Source: Flaccisagitta enflata (Eukaryota > Chaetognatha > Sagittoidea > Aphragmophora). From it: 64,000 bases of DNA. The notes beneath the pieces are model-generated. The model saw only the letters and a program-made list of their open reading frames with translations. It was not told the DNA's origin and made no database searches. The DNA is taken from positions 16,554,001-16,618,000 of the forward strand of contig OZ231128.1 of NCBI GenBank assembly GCA_965153355.1, given 5' to 3'. Made by a program: the position numbers and the translations under genes. How positions within the stretch are numbered: the stretch's first letter is position 1; each line of letters opens with the position of its first letter. Positions 25,385 through 31,203 of the stretch are shown here, one piece after another.

Positions 25385-25902
25385 TTGATGTTTTCGCTAA
25401 TGTTCTTTTTAGAGACCTTTTCTGGCAAAGGCTTATGCCTTTTATCTCCCTTCTTTGTTTTGCGTTTTTCTTGTCCATTTTTAGATTTTTCCTTCATCAT
25501 TTTTTTCTTCGATTTGTGTTTCTCTTCGACTTGCGTTTGTTCATTTTTCTTCTTCTTTTTCACCTCAAAATTCTCCTCCTCCACCTCCTCCTCCTCCTTC
25601 TCCCCCTTCATATTTCCATGTTTCCCATCAGATCTAGAATGAGCCAATTCTATAGTATCATCCTCTCGCGATAGGGATTGTTGTTTACTGTCAGTTTCAC
25701 CATCATCGTCTTTGTAACTCTTGTCTTTGTTTATCGAAATCACATGTTCTTCCTCTTTCCTCTTCATTTCATCGTATTTCCTTGCTTCGTGGTTCTTTGA
25801 CTTTGTGTGGTCCGTGGTGCCCTTGGGGTCTTTAGCTGGAGGGGCATTTTCACTGTTTTCTTTCGTCTTTCGCGAATGGTTTCTATAGGTGTGATCGGAC
25901 AT
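3195..25902 (-). CDS. Multi-exon leucine-rich-repeat protein gene (10 exons recognised, 3' end incomplete)
   Basis: Joining exons 25902-25146, 23268-23180, 8302-8189, 7924-7791, 6812-6731, 6218-6143, 5940-5801, 5536-5360, 5103-4963 and 3378-3195 gives 1,894 nt, about 631 codons, without a stop. Split codons match at each join (1+2, 0, 0, 2+1, 0, 1+2, 0, 0, 0). The last ~400 residues form about 16 LRRs of the LxxLxLxxNxI type, and the 24-residue period continues across joins; the repeat split over the 5103-4963 and 3378-3195 exons is longer, at 29. LRR proteins of this kind serve as binding scaffolds or receptors. No signal peptide, transmembrane segment or LRR cysteine cap is visible, so location and partner are unknown. 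The first recognised exon is lysine/glutamate-rich, which is unusual ahead of extracellular LRRs, and an alternative first exon cannot be excluded. The final exon ends 1 nt into a codon, so at least one further exon is missing. Confidence 0.85.
3379..4426. repeat. Intron: telomere-like run, (ATTC)n and (CTTT)n arrays
   Basis: Degenerate CCCTAA repeats at about 3564-3661; (ATTC)n at 3727-3824, 3885-4085, 4156-4246 and 4336-4422; (CTTT)n at about 3948-3994 and 4247-4335. A 40-bp segment (TCAGCAGCTTGGAGA…) occurs at 3421 and again at 4113. Confidence 0.85.
4092..4113 (+). mobile_element. Isolated family B tip
   Basis: TTTTTGGGCAGCGGCCCCAA occurs alone inside an (ATTC)n array. It is followed by a segment that also occurs at 3421-3460 (TCAGCAGCTTGGAGA). 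Confidence 0.55.
4427..4947 (+). mobile_element. Family B element, subtype 2
   Basis: TTTTGGGCAGCGGCCCC, then GATGTCTTTTAGGACACAG. The core is about 22-bp units (CAGCCCTCTCAGGCCCCAAAT). The inverted end GAGGCCGCTGCCCTGC follows, then ACCGCTGACTATGTGCG and TTGGATGACCAG. It lies within the intron between LRR exons 9 and 10. Confidence 0.75.
4963..5103 (-). CDS. LRR gene, exon 9
   Basis: Acceptor CTTCCTTTTAG|GTTCGG and donor TTGCAG|GTAAAG. It holds 47 codons, with LTEVKLNDNAIWEMDEDAF then a longer, less regular repeat ending SWLFLQ. A family B repeat element ends about 15 bp beyond the donor inside the intron. Confidence 0.88.
5110..5335. repeat. Intron arrays (TTG)n and (TTTTTG)n
   Basis: (TTG)n at 5117-5218 and a hexanucleotide (TTTTTG)n at 5249-5333 fill almost all of the 256-bp intron between LRR exons 8 and 9. 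Confidence 0.92.
5360..5536 (-). CDS. LRR gene, exon 8
   Basis: 59 codons in phase 0, between an acceptor whose pyrimidine tract is an (AG)n/(CT)n microsatellite (…CTCTCTTTAG|GAGCTG) and donor ACCAAA|GTAAGT. LRR cores are ELYLSGNMLEHI, LRVLALSQNRISDLPTKTF and LTTLDLSHNFITK. Confidence 0.93.
5541..5626. repeat. (AG)n and (GACA)n
   Basis: (AG)n at 5541-5596 followed by (GACA)n at 5597-5626. On the gene strand the first is (CT)n leading into the acceptor of LRR exon 8. Confidence 0.93.
5801..5940 (-). CDS. LRR gene, exon 7
   Basis: Acceptor CCAATTCCTTCAG|CTCATT and donor CTCGAG|GTAAAA. The exon is 2 nt plus 46 codons with two LRR cores (ANMISKLESDVF; LQVLDFTDNQLLKIESRTF). The join to exon 8 reads MKFLEELYLSGNMLEHI. 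Confidence 0.92.
5969..6130. repeat. (ATC)n array in intron
   Basis: Nearly pure trinucleotide array between LRR exons 6 and 7. Frames through it give poly-Met, poly-Asp or poly-Ser and are artefacts. Confidence 0.93.
6143..6218 (-). CDS. LRR gene, exon 6
   Basis: Acceptor CATTATACAG|GTTCTT and donor AACAAG|GTGTAG. It has 25 codons plus 1 nt: VLSMRQNFIKELTLP, then MMPLAHLKQ. The split codon joins to exon 7 to give LAHLKQAHFGANMI, again the LRR spacing. The intron on its 3' side is largely an (ATC)n microsatellite, which begins within about 15 bp of the donor. Confidence 0.88.
6731..6812 (-). CDS. LRR gene, exon 5
   Basis: Acceptor CTATTTTTTTAG|GGACC and donor TTGCAA|GTAAGA. It carries 1 nt plus 27 codons: DLTELNLDSNSLKRIRPEWF then MTLSSLQ. 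The join with exon 4 gives LRDLTELNLDSNSL, an exact LRR consensus. Confidence 0.9.
6936..7088. repeat. (GT)n, (CTGT)n and (CT)n
   Basis: Consecutive (GT)n 6936-6987, (CTGT)n 6987-7009 and (CT)n 7019-7087, directly left of the foldback MITE. A 21-bp duplication CTCTCTCCCTCCGCTTTGCT follows. Confidence 0.92.
7123..7743. mobile_element. Foldback MITE, 621 bp, TA target site
   Basis: Ends TCCACAGTGGGCCTTAATTA and its near reverse complement, with TA at 7121-7122 and 7744-7745. The arms are about 290 bp each and pair nearly throughout (CACACTATATACTTTCATGT at 7377 is inverted near 7473). A small loop (GCCACCGTTGC…GTAACGGTGAC) lies in the centre. It sits in the intron between LRR exons 4 and 5. 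Confidence 0.85.
7791..7924 (-). CDS. LRR gene, exon 4
   Basis: Acceptor TTGAACACAG|GTTCTG and donor CTGAG|GTAAAG. It contains 44 codons plus 2 nt and encodes VLILKKNKLRRL then LTKLDLSHNNLEELPHEIF, two LRR segments. The 2-nt overhang completes an Arg codon with exon 5. Confidence 0.92.
8189..8302 (-). CDS. LRR gene, exon 3
   Basis: Acceptor CATTTGCAG|GTGCTCC and donor GCCAAG|GTAGAG. It has 38 codons in phase 0, with LTTLDLSDNQLRDLPRKIF as the LRR core. The Asn-to-Asn distance across the join with exon 2 is exactly 24, although the two exons lie 14.9 kb apart. Confidence 0.92.
8303..9245. other. Intron sequence left of the nested transposons
   Basis: Mostly unique. A 65-bp stretch at about 8503-8568 (AGGGCTTTCATCCTTTTCAA) is repeated at 37465-37530. 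A short (GAT)n-like run is near 9206-9228. No exon was recognised. Confidence 0.6.
9782..10697 (+). repeat. 5' LTR of BEL/Pao element
   Basis: Runs from TGTTAGAAATGTATGTCC to GGGCGTAATTTATA and matches the 3' LTR over its length. The visible differences are single T insertions in homopolymers. It is preceded by target duplication CCAGG. The end is unusual in lacking a clear terminal CA. Confidence 0.93.
10760..11644 (+). pseudogene. gag: gag, N-terminal part (frame-broken)
   Basis: A plausible start ATG at 10760 (CAATGG) leads into a frame that closes at about 10865. The apparent gag frame (ANDAVAAYAEGSNDFDDAAC… and MVYDFISYARQMALDSMPGD…) is then open in another frame to a stop at 11642-11644. 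This is typical of a young but frameshifted copy. It encodes the N-terminal part of the capsid precursor of the element. No known motif is visible in this part. Confidence 0.7.
11611..12315 (+). pseudogene. gag: gag, glutamine-rich central part (frame 2)
   Basis: 234 codons, overlapping the previous frame by 34 nt. It is dominated by poly-Gln encoded by mixed CAG/CAA codons, then an acidic/Arg stretch (SEETEEERQRRLAEQRLRMM). The frame ends at 12315. The following 125 nt are open only in short pieces. Mixed codons suggest selection for Gln rather than a plain CAG microsatellite. Long Gln tracts are an odd addition to BEL gag. Confidence 0.6.
12441..14558 (+). CDS. gag: gag, main open frame with zinc knuckles (705 aa)
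   Basis: Residues about 10-110 are Gln-rich. About 200-250 are predicted coiled coil (QQNQRLQQEVDSLKMQIQQ). Residues about 320-560 resemble the capsid-like region of BEL gag (FMMWKRKFKDAEKHEGLTQM, NIAALFNEIVAEARI). The C-terminus has three zinc-binding motifs: CNVCSGMHQTEEC (~581), CFHCLAPGHNAKGC (~615) and CQICKKRHTTILH (~634). The CCHC series with a final CCHH is characteristic of BEL/Pao gag and packages the RNA. The tail is Lys/Glu-rich. It ends at TGA (14556-14558), after which protease follows in the same frame. Because upstream gag lies in other frames, the full product is probably not made from this copy. Confidence 0.85.
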   Translation: MKLRQLSELDKQQPQHPPKDRRSIFRNFNPGLFNSNLQQRHVQSVETSVKQPMQQQQQLEQQQQQGQRQRQLQQQNEQQQHPDQQQQLQHQQWQQQRLQQLQQHQDQHHQTPAATILPTAPEVIFEKQIGSARRETELPRQEEKVFNTAGSGGDATEAMRRRQKQEAADAKLAQQLQDKERRKVAPKKAMSGLQPKAPKVAQAPLATPQAEVIQQNQRLQQEVDSLKMQIQQRDFDLAAAREEEKQRKEEQQQRQYVRQDFDAPRFHQDDRQQQMNQQEEVGWSVKTTKKRSPVKVGGQYAFTQQAPAYHQVELHQVARQPEVHVQMPNNPALDMFLERAAYNDYMRAREVGLKALERARPEKPLQELSSTDFMMWKRKFKDAEKHEGLTQMDILLELPKWFAGPAKEIIETATIDATEATARGEIDDAFAKMDVVFMARRCNIAALFNEIVAEARIQSADHARHFNLSARLQKAKKIARTCGEVQHCYRDELLQEILNKRVPHLADKFWEKQHEATQKGQSFSFDNLVNMIETWAVIQRNKGASCKTASVAAVATTEKEAPSSYEDALTNGKQKMQSTDRCNVCSGMHQTEECHQLLELEVDARVQKIMSRRLCFHCLAPGHNAKGCANRPTCQICKKRHTTILHGRTYKKEEKEEKKGENKQGNKVPLAPFNKSEDAAAVAPTAPSTAEAANPTEVISSNVTA
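14559..14873 (+). pseudogene. pol: Aspartic protease, N-terminal half
   Basis: In frame with gag beyond a TGA. It contains YAMIDSGADRDVIS, with the catalytic DSG at 14679-14687. Around 14813-14830 the protease-like text shifts frame and this frame closes at 14871-14873. The in-frame TGA followed by CTG could be a readthrough site or a nonsense mutation. The frameshift shows this copy is dead as a protease. Confidence 0.75.
14826..15496 (+). pseudogene. pol: Protease C-terminal half and pol linker
   Basis: In the shifted frame, VDEEYVVDINDALVGDLLTS continues the retropepsin region. Then comes FGWTVCGKTG, the BEL-type GW.V.G segment that normally precedes reverse transcriptase. After about 15240 the text (SQEEMGDSLENI…) resembles the start of the RT region, but no palm motifs or YxDD box follow. 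The RT/RNase H segment is therefore deleted here. Confidence 0.65.
15391..16485 (+). CDS. pol: Integrase remnant (zinc-binding and C-terminal parts; core deleted)
   Basis: 364 codons. Residues 79-123 hold the HHCC zinc-binding domain (RHYHHNDFHAGAKHTLCQLR … CFRCQKN). A GLD motif at about 150-152 may hold the first catalytic Asp. It runs almost directly into FAARRPG and LDCGTNLVIG (~165-186, the second Asp region), so part of the core is missing. The third catalytic region (GVWE in relatives) is absent. EGILNRRPLTALSDD and EALTPNHIL (~214-241), then KWSRSERDFAVDDMVVVMDE…WSLGRI, match the BEL integrase C-terminal region. The frame is intact to TAA, but a working integrase is not expected. Confidence 0.85.
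   Translation: MQRQHYSDVFEQLELGKAFKPGSRRVFVIKNKEVLKLNPLSMTTASSRRQPIENADIAHDAKFPFILPPKDEDVKSLIRHYHHNDFHAGAKHTLCQLRQFVWITEGLQAVKSVANTCFRCQKNFKKNANQRMANLPSNRINPAPVFTETGLDMLADAMVNAIIRFAARRPGINRFTLDCGTNLVIGLFKRHFASISTGAILHVDAFNTAVVEVEGILNRRPLTALSDDSNDSEALTPNHILNPSTSGNASLDLAQQGVNSDADSAKIQWRRAQSRVDAFWKSWRVEYLSLLHARSKWSRSERDFAVDDMVVVMDETLPRHNWSLGRIMGVKGSSAHVRRAYSRRQDEKIVTKDRIKLLRLGLDS
16486..17575 (+). other. Retrotransposon 3' noncoding region
   Basis: About 1.1 kb between the integrase stop and the 3' LTR. A short frame at 16717-16926 (VPSAKSVYILKSLVGVKMSR…) has no recognisable domain and may be a remnant. Otherwise it is AT-rich with a G-rich run near 17440. Confidence 0.6.
17576..18495 (+). repeat. 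3' LTR of BEL/Pao element
   Basis: 920 bp, homologous to 9782-10697, and followed by CCAGG. A purine-rich stretch (AAAAATGGGGCAGAA) immediately precedes it and may be the polypurine tract. A second G-rich run lies at about 17438-17458. Confidence 0.93.
18574..19250 (+). mobile_element. Family B element (minisatellite core)
   Basis: Starts TTTTTGGGCAGCGGCCC, followed by GATGACCTATGCTTTCACA. The core is about 20 copies of a 20-bp unit (AGGCCCAAATCCCAGCCTCC). The inverted module AGCATAGGTCATCGACC follows, then GGTACCGCTGACC, ending TTTTGCGACTATT. It abuts the MITE at 18566. Confidence 0.8.
19251..20138. other. AT-rich intron sequence
   Basis: No gene, exon or recognisable element between the family B copy and the transposon relic. 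Confidence 0.5.
20139..22674 (+). mobile_element. DNA-transposon relic with degraded ORF
   Basis: The ends CTGGCTACC… and …GGTAGCCAG are inverted, and both subterminal regions share a GAGTAGG/CTACTC box and GAAAAAAACCCCGCGAT. The interior carries broken coding text in several frames: LTDTEADKLARDMAKNKLIS and HKYIAPLSSQADVKKCYDRI (20669-20910), PRDFVYFKQYNITAKQMYK (about 21100), then LQEDGWNLGLVQSYDLQQDS and DDQGKTYWIYPNEEAVMTLK (21340-21570). The protein family was not recognised. A family A element interrupts the frame at 20911-21088. Confidence 0.55.
20911..21088 (+). mobile_element. Family A element
   Basis: From ACAAGGCCGGATACACGG to GTCCGCGACTAAAAA, with CGGAC-type tetranucleotide repeats at 21002-21050 and a terminal AGTCGC…GCGACT hairpin. 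It interrupts the coding text of the transposon relic. Confidence 0.8.
22675..23179. other. Intron sequence with C/G homopolymer hairpin
   Basis: A C-run followed by ACCA and a 15-G run (about 22851-22880) could form a hairpin or G-quadruplex. Otherwise unremarkable. Confidence 0.6.
23180..23268 (-). CDS. LRR gene, exon 2
   Basis: Acceptor is TTTCACCGTCAG| after a pyrimidine tract; donor is TTAAAG|GTAAAT. The exon holds 2 nt plus 29 codons, reading GHVIREIRENAFGQMSNLRN then LSLKQNHLK, which is one LRR. A second AG, two bases downstream of the first, would give a phase-0 start. The first AG is preferred because it completes the split codon from exon 1. It is isolated from exon 3 by a 14.9-kb intron. 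Confidence 0.85.
23471..23570 (-). mobile_element. Family A fragment
   Basis: TTTTAGTCGCGAGCATGCACC followed by (GTCC)n. The matching CAAGGCC tip was not found. Confidence 0.5.
23595..23770. repeat. (GGAA)n tract
   Basis: GGAA/GAAGGAA repeats with minor variants. The rest of 23571-24106 shows no gene. Confidence 0.85.
24107..24349 (-). mobile_element. Family A element
   Basis: Reverse copy. TTTTTAGTCGCGTGTACG at one tip and GGTGTTGGCCTTGTTTT at the other. The middle is AAGTCATTTT and TAGTCTTT decamer-like repeats. Confidence 0.75.
24366..24870. repeat. 54-bp minisatellite, nine copies
   Basis: AGGTCCAATACTAGTTTCGG recurs every 54-55 bp from about 24382 to 24816. Because 54 is a multiple of 3, several frames stay open on both strands as 18-residue repeats. 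There is no other sign of coding. Confidence 0.85.
25040..25134. repeat. (TCTG)n and (CT)n
   Basis: (TCTG)n about 25057-25090 and (CT)n 25090-25133. On the gene strand these follow the donor of LRR exon 1 by about 10 bp. Confidence 0.9.
25146..25902 (-). CDS. LRR gene, exon 1: charged poly-Asn N-terminal region plus first LRR
   Basis: Open for 252 codons plus 1 nt. It starts at an ATG at 25902 in an A-rich context (CAAACAAATG) with an in-frame TAA just upstream, and ends at donor TTAG|GTAATT. Residues 1-170 are Lys/Glu/Ser-rich. Residues about 173-205 are poly-Asn encoded by an (AAC)n microsatellite. From about residue 232 the text reads as an LRR (IEELGASVGTVAKQLESLVL). Joined to the next exon it gives LESLVLEGHVIREI, an exact LxxLxLxxNxI fit. 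The LRR end is well supported. The charged part is open but low-complexity, so it could partly be intron or UTR. Confidence 0.62.
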
Positions 25903-25917
25903 TTGTTTGTGTGATAA

Positions 25918-25919
<2 letters not shown>

Positions 25920-26011
<92 letters not shown>

Positions 26012-26188
26012 CGTAAGTGCATATTTGTATGCGTGGATGAGTGTTAGAGAAAAATAGTGTTGATTCATTAATGTCATCATCACAGGAGAGGAATTTGTCA
26101 TTAACAAAGGTCAATAAAGACTTATTGTATTCCAGACCAAAACAAAGACAACAGAATAACAAGGCCTGATAGTATCAGGCCTTGTTAT
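25920..26188. repeat. (GT)n array and 31-nt inverted repeat
   Basis: (GT)n at 25921-26011. A perfect palindrome with one central base at 26157-26187 (TAACAAGGCCTGATA and its inverse) consists of two facing CAAGGCC tips like those of family A. Confidence 0.85.
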
Positions 26189-26361
26189 ACACAGTCAGGG
26201 GCACTTTCCATCTAGAACATCAAGAAATAAAGGATTGGGGGACGGACGGATGGACGGATGGACGGACGCTTACCGATCAAAATGCACCATATTTTGGTCG
26301 TATTTTGGTTGTGGCCGCGGAGTCCTTTTGTCAAGCGTTGAAAACACCAATTGCTGATGCC

Positions 26362-26440
<79 letters not shown>

Positions 26441-27239
26441 TGAGGAAATGGGTTGAATGGGGTGAAACGAAGCAATAAAACAAAAATCAACTCTGCTTTG
26501 TTCCACGCTACTAACTGTTCAGTGTACTGTACTGTACTGCACTGACTCTGCTGTAATTTACGTGTTAGCCAAGTGGGCAGATGTGTGCCGCAATTTTGCG
26601 GGGAATCGCTTTTAGTGACGTCGTAATGTTTCGAAGCTATCAAGTATGCAAGTGTCCTAATTGCGGTAACGAAGAGTGTCTTCACGCTTATCAGTCAACA
26701 TTCTTTAGGATGCCTGTCGTTGAAGCGTCTCTCTTATCTCCACGAAAATGGAAAACCCACAAAACCTTGTGACGGAAAGTCGTCACAGTTTTTCTTGCGA
26801 TCTAATGCTAGTTTATGCTATTGCTAATGATAATGCTTTACTCTAAAGGATGTGTCTTCATGTTTTCATGTCTGTACATAACTGATAACTGTGATGAAAT
26901 TGATCTAAGACACGTCTTGATAGCCGATAGTTGATAACACTAACAGAAATAAACAAAAGTACTTTTTTGGTACAAAAAGTAAAATATGAAGTGACGTATA
27001 TGTTATTGTCCACTCATGATCTGTATAGCTGCAGCTAAATTTCTTCAGGAACAGTGTTCCTCCATAGTTTATGCTTCGTTTCATCATAAGAAATCTCTTC
27101 CTGAGCTCATACTCTTCTCAACCCTACCCTACTCTTCGTATTGGAAGCTGAATGCGCTGATTACCCCATTGTTGAATGCGCTGAATGCGCTGATTACCCC
27201 ATTGTTCAATCGAATCGGTGCAGTTCCGGTGAGTTTACC
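26189..27239. other. Region upstream of the LRR gene, (GA)n and no clear gene
   Basis: GGACGGAT repeats near 26238-26268, (GA)n at 26366-26434, and ACTGT repeats near 26523-26545. A short plus-strand frame (26581-26772) contains CKCPNCGNEEC but shows no wider zinc-finger pattern. CGCTGATTACCCCATTGTT is duplicated at about 27153-27210. Confidence 0.5.
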
Positions 27240-28025
27240 CATCGATAACGTGGTGACGCGATGACGCGGTGATACGGTGACGTGATGACATGATGACACG
27301 GTAATGTGGGGATGCAGTTATGTGACAACGCGGTGATGCGGTAACATGACGAAGCGGTGAAGCAGTGAGGCAGTTAGACCATGATGCGATGACACGGTGA
27401 TGTGACAATGCGGTGATGTGGTGAGGCGGTTTCACCATAATGCAATGACATGGTGACGTGAGACGCGGTGATACGGTGAGGCGGTTATGCCATGACGCAA
27501 TGATGCGGTGATGTGACGATGCGGTGATGTGATGATGCGGTGATGTGGTAACACGGTGAGGCAATGATGCGGTGACGCAGGAACGCGGTTATGTGACAAT
27601 TTGGTGATATCAGTTATGCAATGACGCGATGACGCGGTGACATGAAGACGCGGTGATGCAGTGACTTAGTGACGCGGTGACGCGGTGACGCGGTGACGCG
27701 GTGACGCGGTGACGTGACAACACGTTGAAATGACGTTGTGGTGACTTAGTAATGCGATGATATGGTGACGCGGTGACGCAGTAACGTAGCGACGTGGTGA
27801 CGCAGTGACGCGGTGATGCGGTGATGCGGTGACGCAGGTGACGTGACAACGCAGTGATGCGGTGACGCGGTGACGCCATGACACGGTGATGCGGTGACAT
27901 GAAGACGCGGTGATACGGTGACGCGGTGACGCGATGACGCGGTGATGCAGTGACGTGGTGACGCGGTGACGCGGTGACGCGGTGACGCGGTGACGCGGTG
28001 ACGCGTTTACGTGACTACGCGATGA
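27240..28025. repeat. 9-bp minisatellite GTGACGCGG, about 780 bp
   Basis: Variants GTGATGCGG, GTGACATGA and the like. The most regular runs are at 27670-27712 and 27958-28005. The nonamer stays open in several minus-strand frames (HRVTASPRH repeats), which is not evidence of a gene. Confidence 0.9.
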
Positions 28026-28164
28026 CGTGTGTCAATAGTAAATCAGCGTTCACAAAGCGCTCACAAAACGCTAATCAAGTCATGACATTCCGTTCACAAA
28101 GCACTCGACGCTCAACCGTCAGCACAAATTAGGTGCTGGTTGCAAAGGCCCCTTTCATTCTTAC

Positions 28165-28239
28165 CTCGTTAGAAAAACCTTTAAACCCGCGTGACTTAAT
28201 AAACTCATTAGCGTCTCCTCTCTCACGGTCCAATGCAGC
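28165..28239 (-). CDS. Candidate orphan exon (25 codons)
   Basis: Acceptor CTTTTTCCCACAAAG|GCTGCA with a good pyrimidine tract and donor AACGAG|GTAAGA bound a 75-nt phase-0 open segment that reads AALDRERGDANEFIKSRGFK then GFSNE. It lies upstream of the LRR gene on the same strand but is not LRR-like and cannot be joined in phase to exon 1 as drawn. It could be a 5' exon of that gene, part of another gene, or chance. Confidence 0.35.
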
Positions 28240-28330
28240 CTTTGTGGGAAAAAGAAGAGGAACAGGTAGATAAATCACGTGACACAGACAAACATGTAGA
28301 GCATGAAAAAAAAAAGAAATATTGTGCTAT

Positions 28331-28413
28331 TTTGTTCTGATTGAATGATTGAATGATTGAAAGATTGAATGATTGAATGATTGAACGAATGAATGATTGA
28401 ATGATTGAATGAT
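28331..28413. repeat. (GATTGAAT)n octamer array
   Basis: About ten copies of GATTGAAT with small variants. Confidence 0.85.
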
Positions 28414-28500
28414 TTGGTTTGGATAGGATTTGATCAAACTCGTGTTAAATAAATGAATTTTATGAATTTATATGGATGAATTTTATTTCAGAGAGTTGTA

Positions 28501-28686
28501 ACAAGGCCGGATACACGGCTACCCCAGTCGCGTGCGGGTGGGCAGGGGCCGTATTTGAGGTCACTCGATCAATTGGGAAGGCGCAGTGAGGCCAAAGACT
28601 GCAAAAATAAAAAAAAGTCAAATGTGACGGACCGACGGACGGACTGACAAAGCGGGGTGTAGAGTCGCGTAGCACGCGACTAAAAA
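28501..28686 (+). mobile_element. Family A element
   Basis: ACAAGGCCGGATACACGGC to GTAGCACGCGACTAAAAA. This is a compact 186-bp copy. It serves as the uninterrupted homologue for the split copy at 60414-61428. Confidence 0.8.
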
Positions 28687-28909
28687 CCCGTCTCATGGAT
28701 AGACCGCAAAAGTCATAATGTCATATAAGGCAACTTTTTTCCAACGGGGTCGAGATTTTCATGAACGCGAGCAATCGCTGCCTCATGTAGCTCAAGAAAC
28801 CGTGTGCCATGCCGTGGGAAACCAAATAAACAATCAATTATACGAAAGCATCAGAGCGAGTCTGAAAAAGTCTGAAGAAAGGAGAAAAAACCTTAAGTCA
28901 GTAGTCAGA

Positions 28910-28912
<3 letters not shown>

Positions 28913-28988
<76 letters not shown>
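28913..28988. repeat. (GA)n
   Basis: Pure dinucleotide array. Flanks 28687-28912 hold no supported gene. Confidence 0.92.
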
Positions 28989-28991
<3 letters not shown>

Positions 28992-29160
28992 AAACACTAG
29001 GAAATATTTTGTTTTTGCAGAAACCCAACACTTGTTCCCATAAGCTTGTCCCTTCGTAGATGTACATAACGGAAATGAAGTTTCTCGCATCAGTCACACG
29101 TGAAATAAGAAAGAACAACTACGTTAAAAAAAGAATAGATAACGATGAAAAGCGACAACT

Positions 29161-29617
<457 letters not shown>

Positions 29618-29696
29618 AATGTGAATCTGTTCTTTACTCTCAACCTCCCCTCTTTATTTTTTTTTTCAATCTCCTTATTCCTTTATTCTTCTATTG

Positions 29697-29712
29697 TTTT
29701 GTTGTTGTTGTT

Positions 29713-29764
<52 letters not shown>

Positions 29765-29896
29765 GGTTGTTGTTGTTGTGGTTGTTGCTGTTTTTCATTT
29801 CCTTTTTGGTGTTGTTATCGTTCTTCTTCTTCATCATCTTCTTCTTCTTCTTCTTCTTCTTCTTCTTCTTCTTCTTCTTCTTCTTCTTCTTCTTCT

Positions 29897-29943
<47 letters not shown>

Positions 29944-30230
29944 TTTTTCTTCTTATTAATCTTCTTCCAGTTCATCTTCTCCGCCTTCTTCTCCTTGTCC
30001 TTCTTCGTCTTCGCCTTCTTCGTCTTCTCCTTCTTCGTCTTCTTCTTCTTGTTCTTCTTCTTCTTCTTGTTCTTCTTCTTCTCCTTCTTCTTCTTCTTCT
30101 TCTTCTTCTTCTTCTTCTTCTTCTTCTTCTTCTTCTTCTTCTTCTTCTTCTTCTTCTTCTTCTTCTTCTTCTTCTTCTTCTTCTTCTTTTTCTTTTTCTT
30201 TTTCATCTTCTTTTCTCCTCCTTCCTCTTA
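29697..30230. repeat. (TTG)n then long (CTT)n tract
   Basis: (TTG)n at 29700-29790 and (CTT)n with CTTCGTC variants at 29819-30200, ending at the tip of a family B element (30231). Confidence 0.92.
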
Positions 30231-30566
30231 TTTTTGGGCAGCGGCCCCGAAGGGGTTGATGACCTATGCTTTCACACAGGGGAATTTTCTCCATCTCCTA
30301 CTTCTTCTTCTCCTCTTTCTTTGTACCCCCCCCCCCCCCACCTCCAGGCCTTGAAGCTCAAATCCCAGCCTCAAGGCCCTACTCCAAGCCTCAAGGCCCC
30401 AGGCCCAAGGCTCCAGGCCCTAATTCAATCCTTGAGGCCCAAACAAAAACAGCATAGGTCACAGGCCCCTTTGGGGTCGCCGCGCTGCCCCTCTAACCAC
30501 CTCATACCCATATACACTGACATAGGGGAAACGGGTACCGCTGACCATCTAACGGTTTTGCGATTA
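30231..30566 (+). mobile_element. Family B element (short core)
   Basis: TTTTTGGGCAGCGGCCCCGA … AGCATAGGTCACAGGCCC … GGGTACCGCTGACC … TTTTGCGATTA. It directly follows a (CTT)n array. Confidence 0.78.
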
Positions 30567-30804
30567 TTTCTTCGTCGGATGAAGTCATATTTCCTGCATT
30601 CTTAATCACTGATTCATGCGCCCCTCCTTCGCTTTTGATTTCAATACTGATCTTAAGCTCACCTCTCAATGGAGTACTCAACCCATTCCGTAAGGAAATG
30701 TACAATTTAGCAACCAGATCCCTAAGCCCCGACTACAATTCTAAGTGCCCAGCTACAATTCTAAGGGCCTCGCGACCTTGTTATTGATATTTTTCAAGTT
30801 CTCT

Positions 30805-30836
<32 letters not shown>

Positions 30837-30953
30837 CCATGGTAATCCTTGGTCTTAACTCTAATTCAAGAATGGAAAACGAACAGAGAAATAAAATTCT
30901 CACTTCAAAAATGTATACATTCTTTACAGAAAACTGCATCCATTTATGTTAGT
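30567..30953. other. Spacer with (CT)n
   Basis: (CT)n at 30801-30836. No gene seen. Confidence 0.6.
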
Positions 30954-31120
30954 CTTAGACGCGGACACACGACTCTACACGTTGCTGTGTCGGTCGGTCG
31001 GTCACGTCTCGGCACATCTAGTAACATTTTAAACTGCGAGCGGTTTCGGCATTACGGGGGAACCACTCTACCCCTTGCCCAACAATTCATGACTGGGGTG
31101 CCGTTTATCCGGCCTTGTTT
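30954..31120 (-). mobile_element. Family A element
   Basis: Reverse copy, from AGACGCGGACACACGACTC to TTATCCGGCCTTGTTT. It resembles the copies at 48664-48821 and 54366-54505. Confidence 0.75.
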
Positions 31121-31203
31121 CTTTTATCCCTGAGACCCTGACCCTAACACCGGACCTAACACCACCCCAACCCTTACCCAGCCCGCTCTCTCAATTACGC
31201 CTT

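Noticed and set aside
26581-26772. Zinc-finger protein fragment (CKCPNCGNEEC)
   Set aside because: Single CxC/CxxC cluster, no His ligands or repeat fingers, no splice support.
27610-27900. His/Arg/Val/Ser-rich 96-codon frame
   Set aside because: Nonamer minisatellite keeps frames open.
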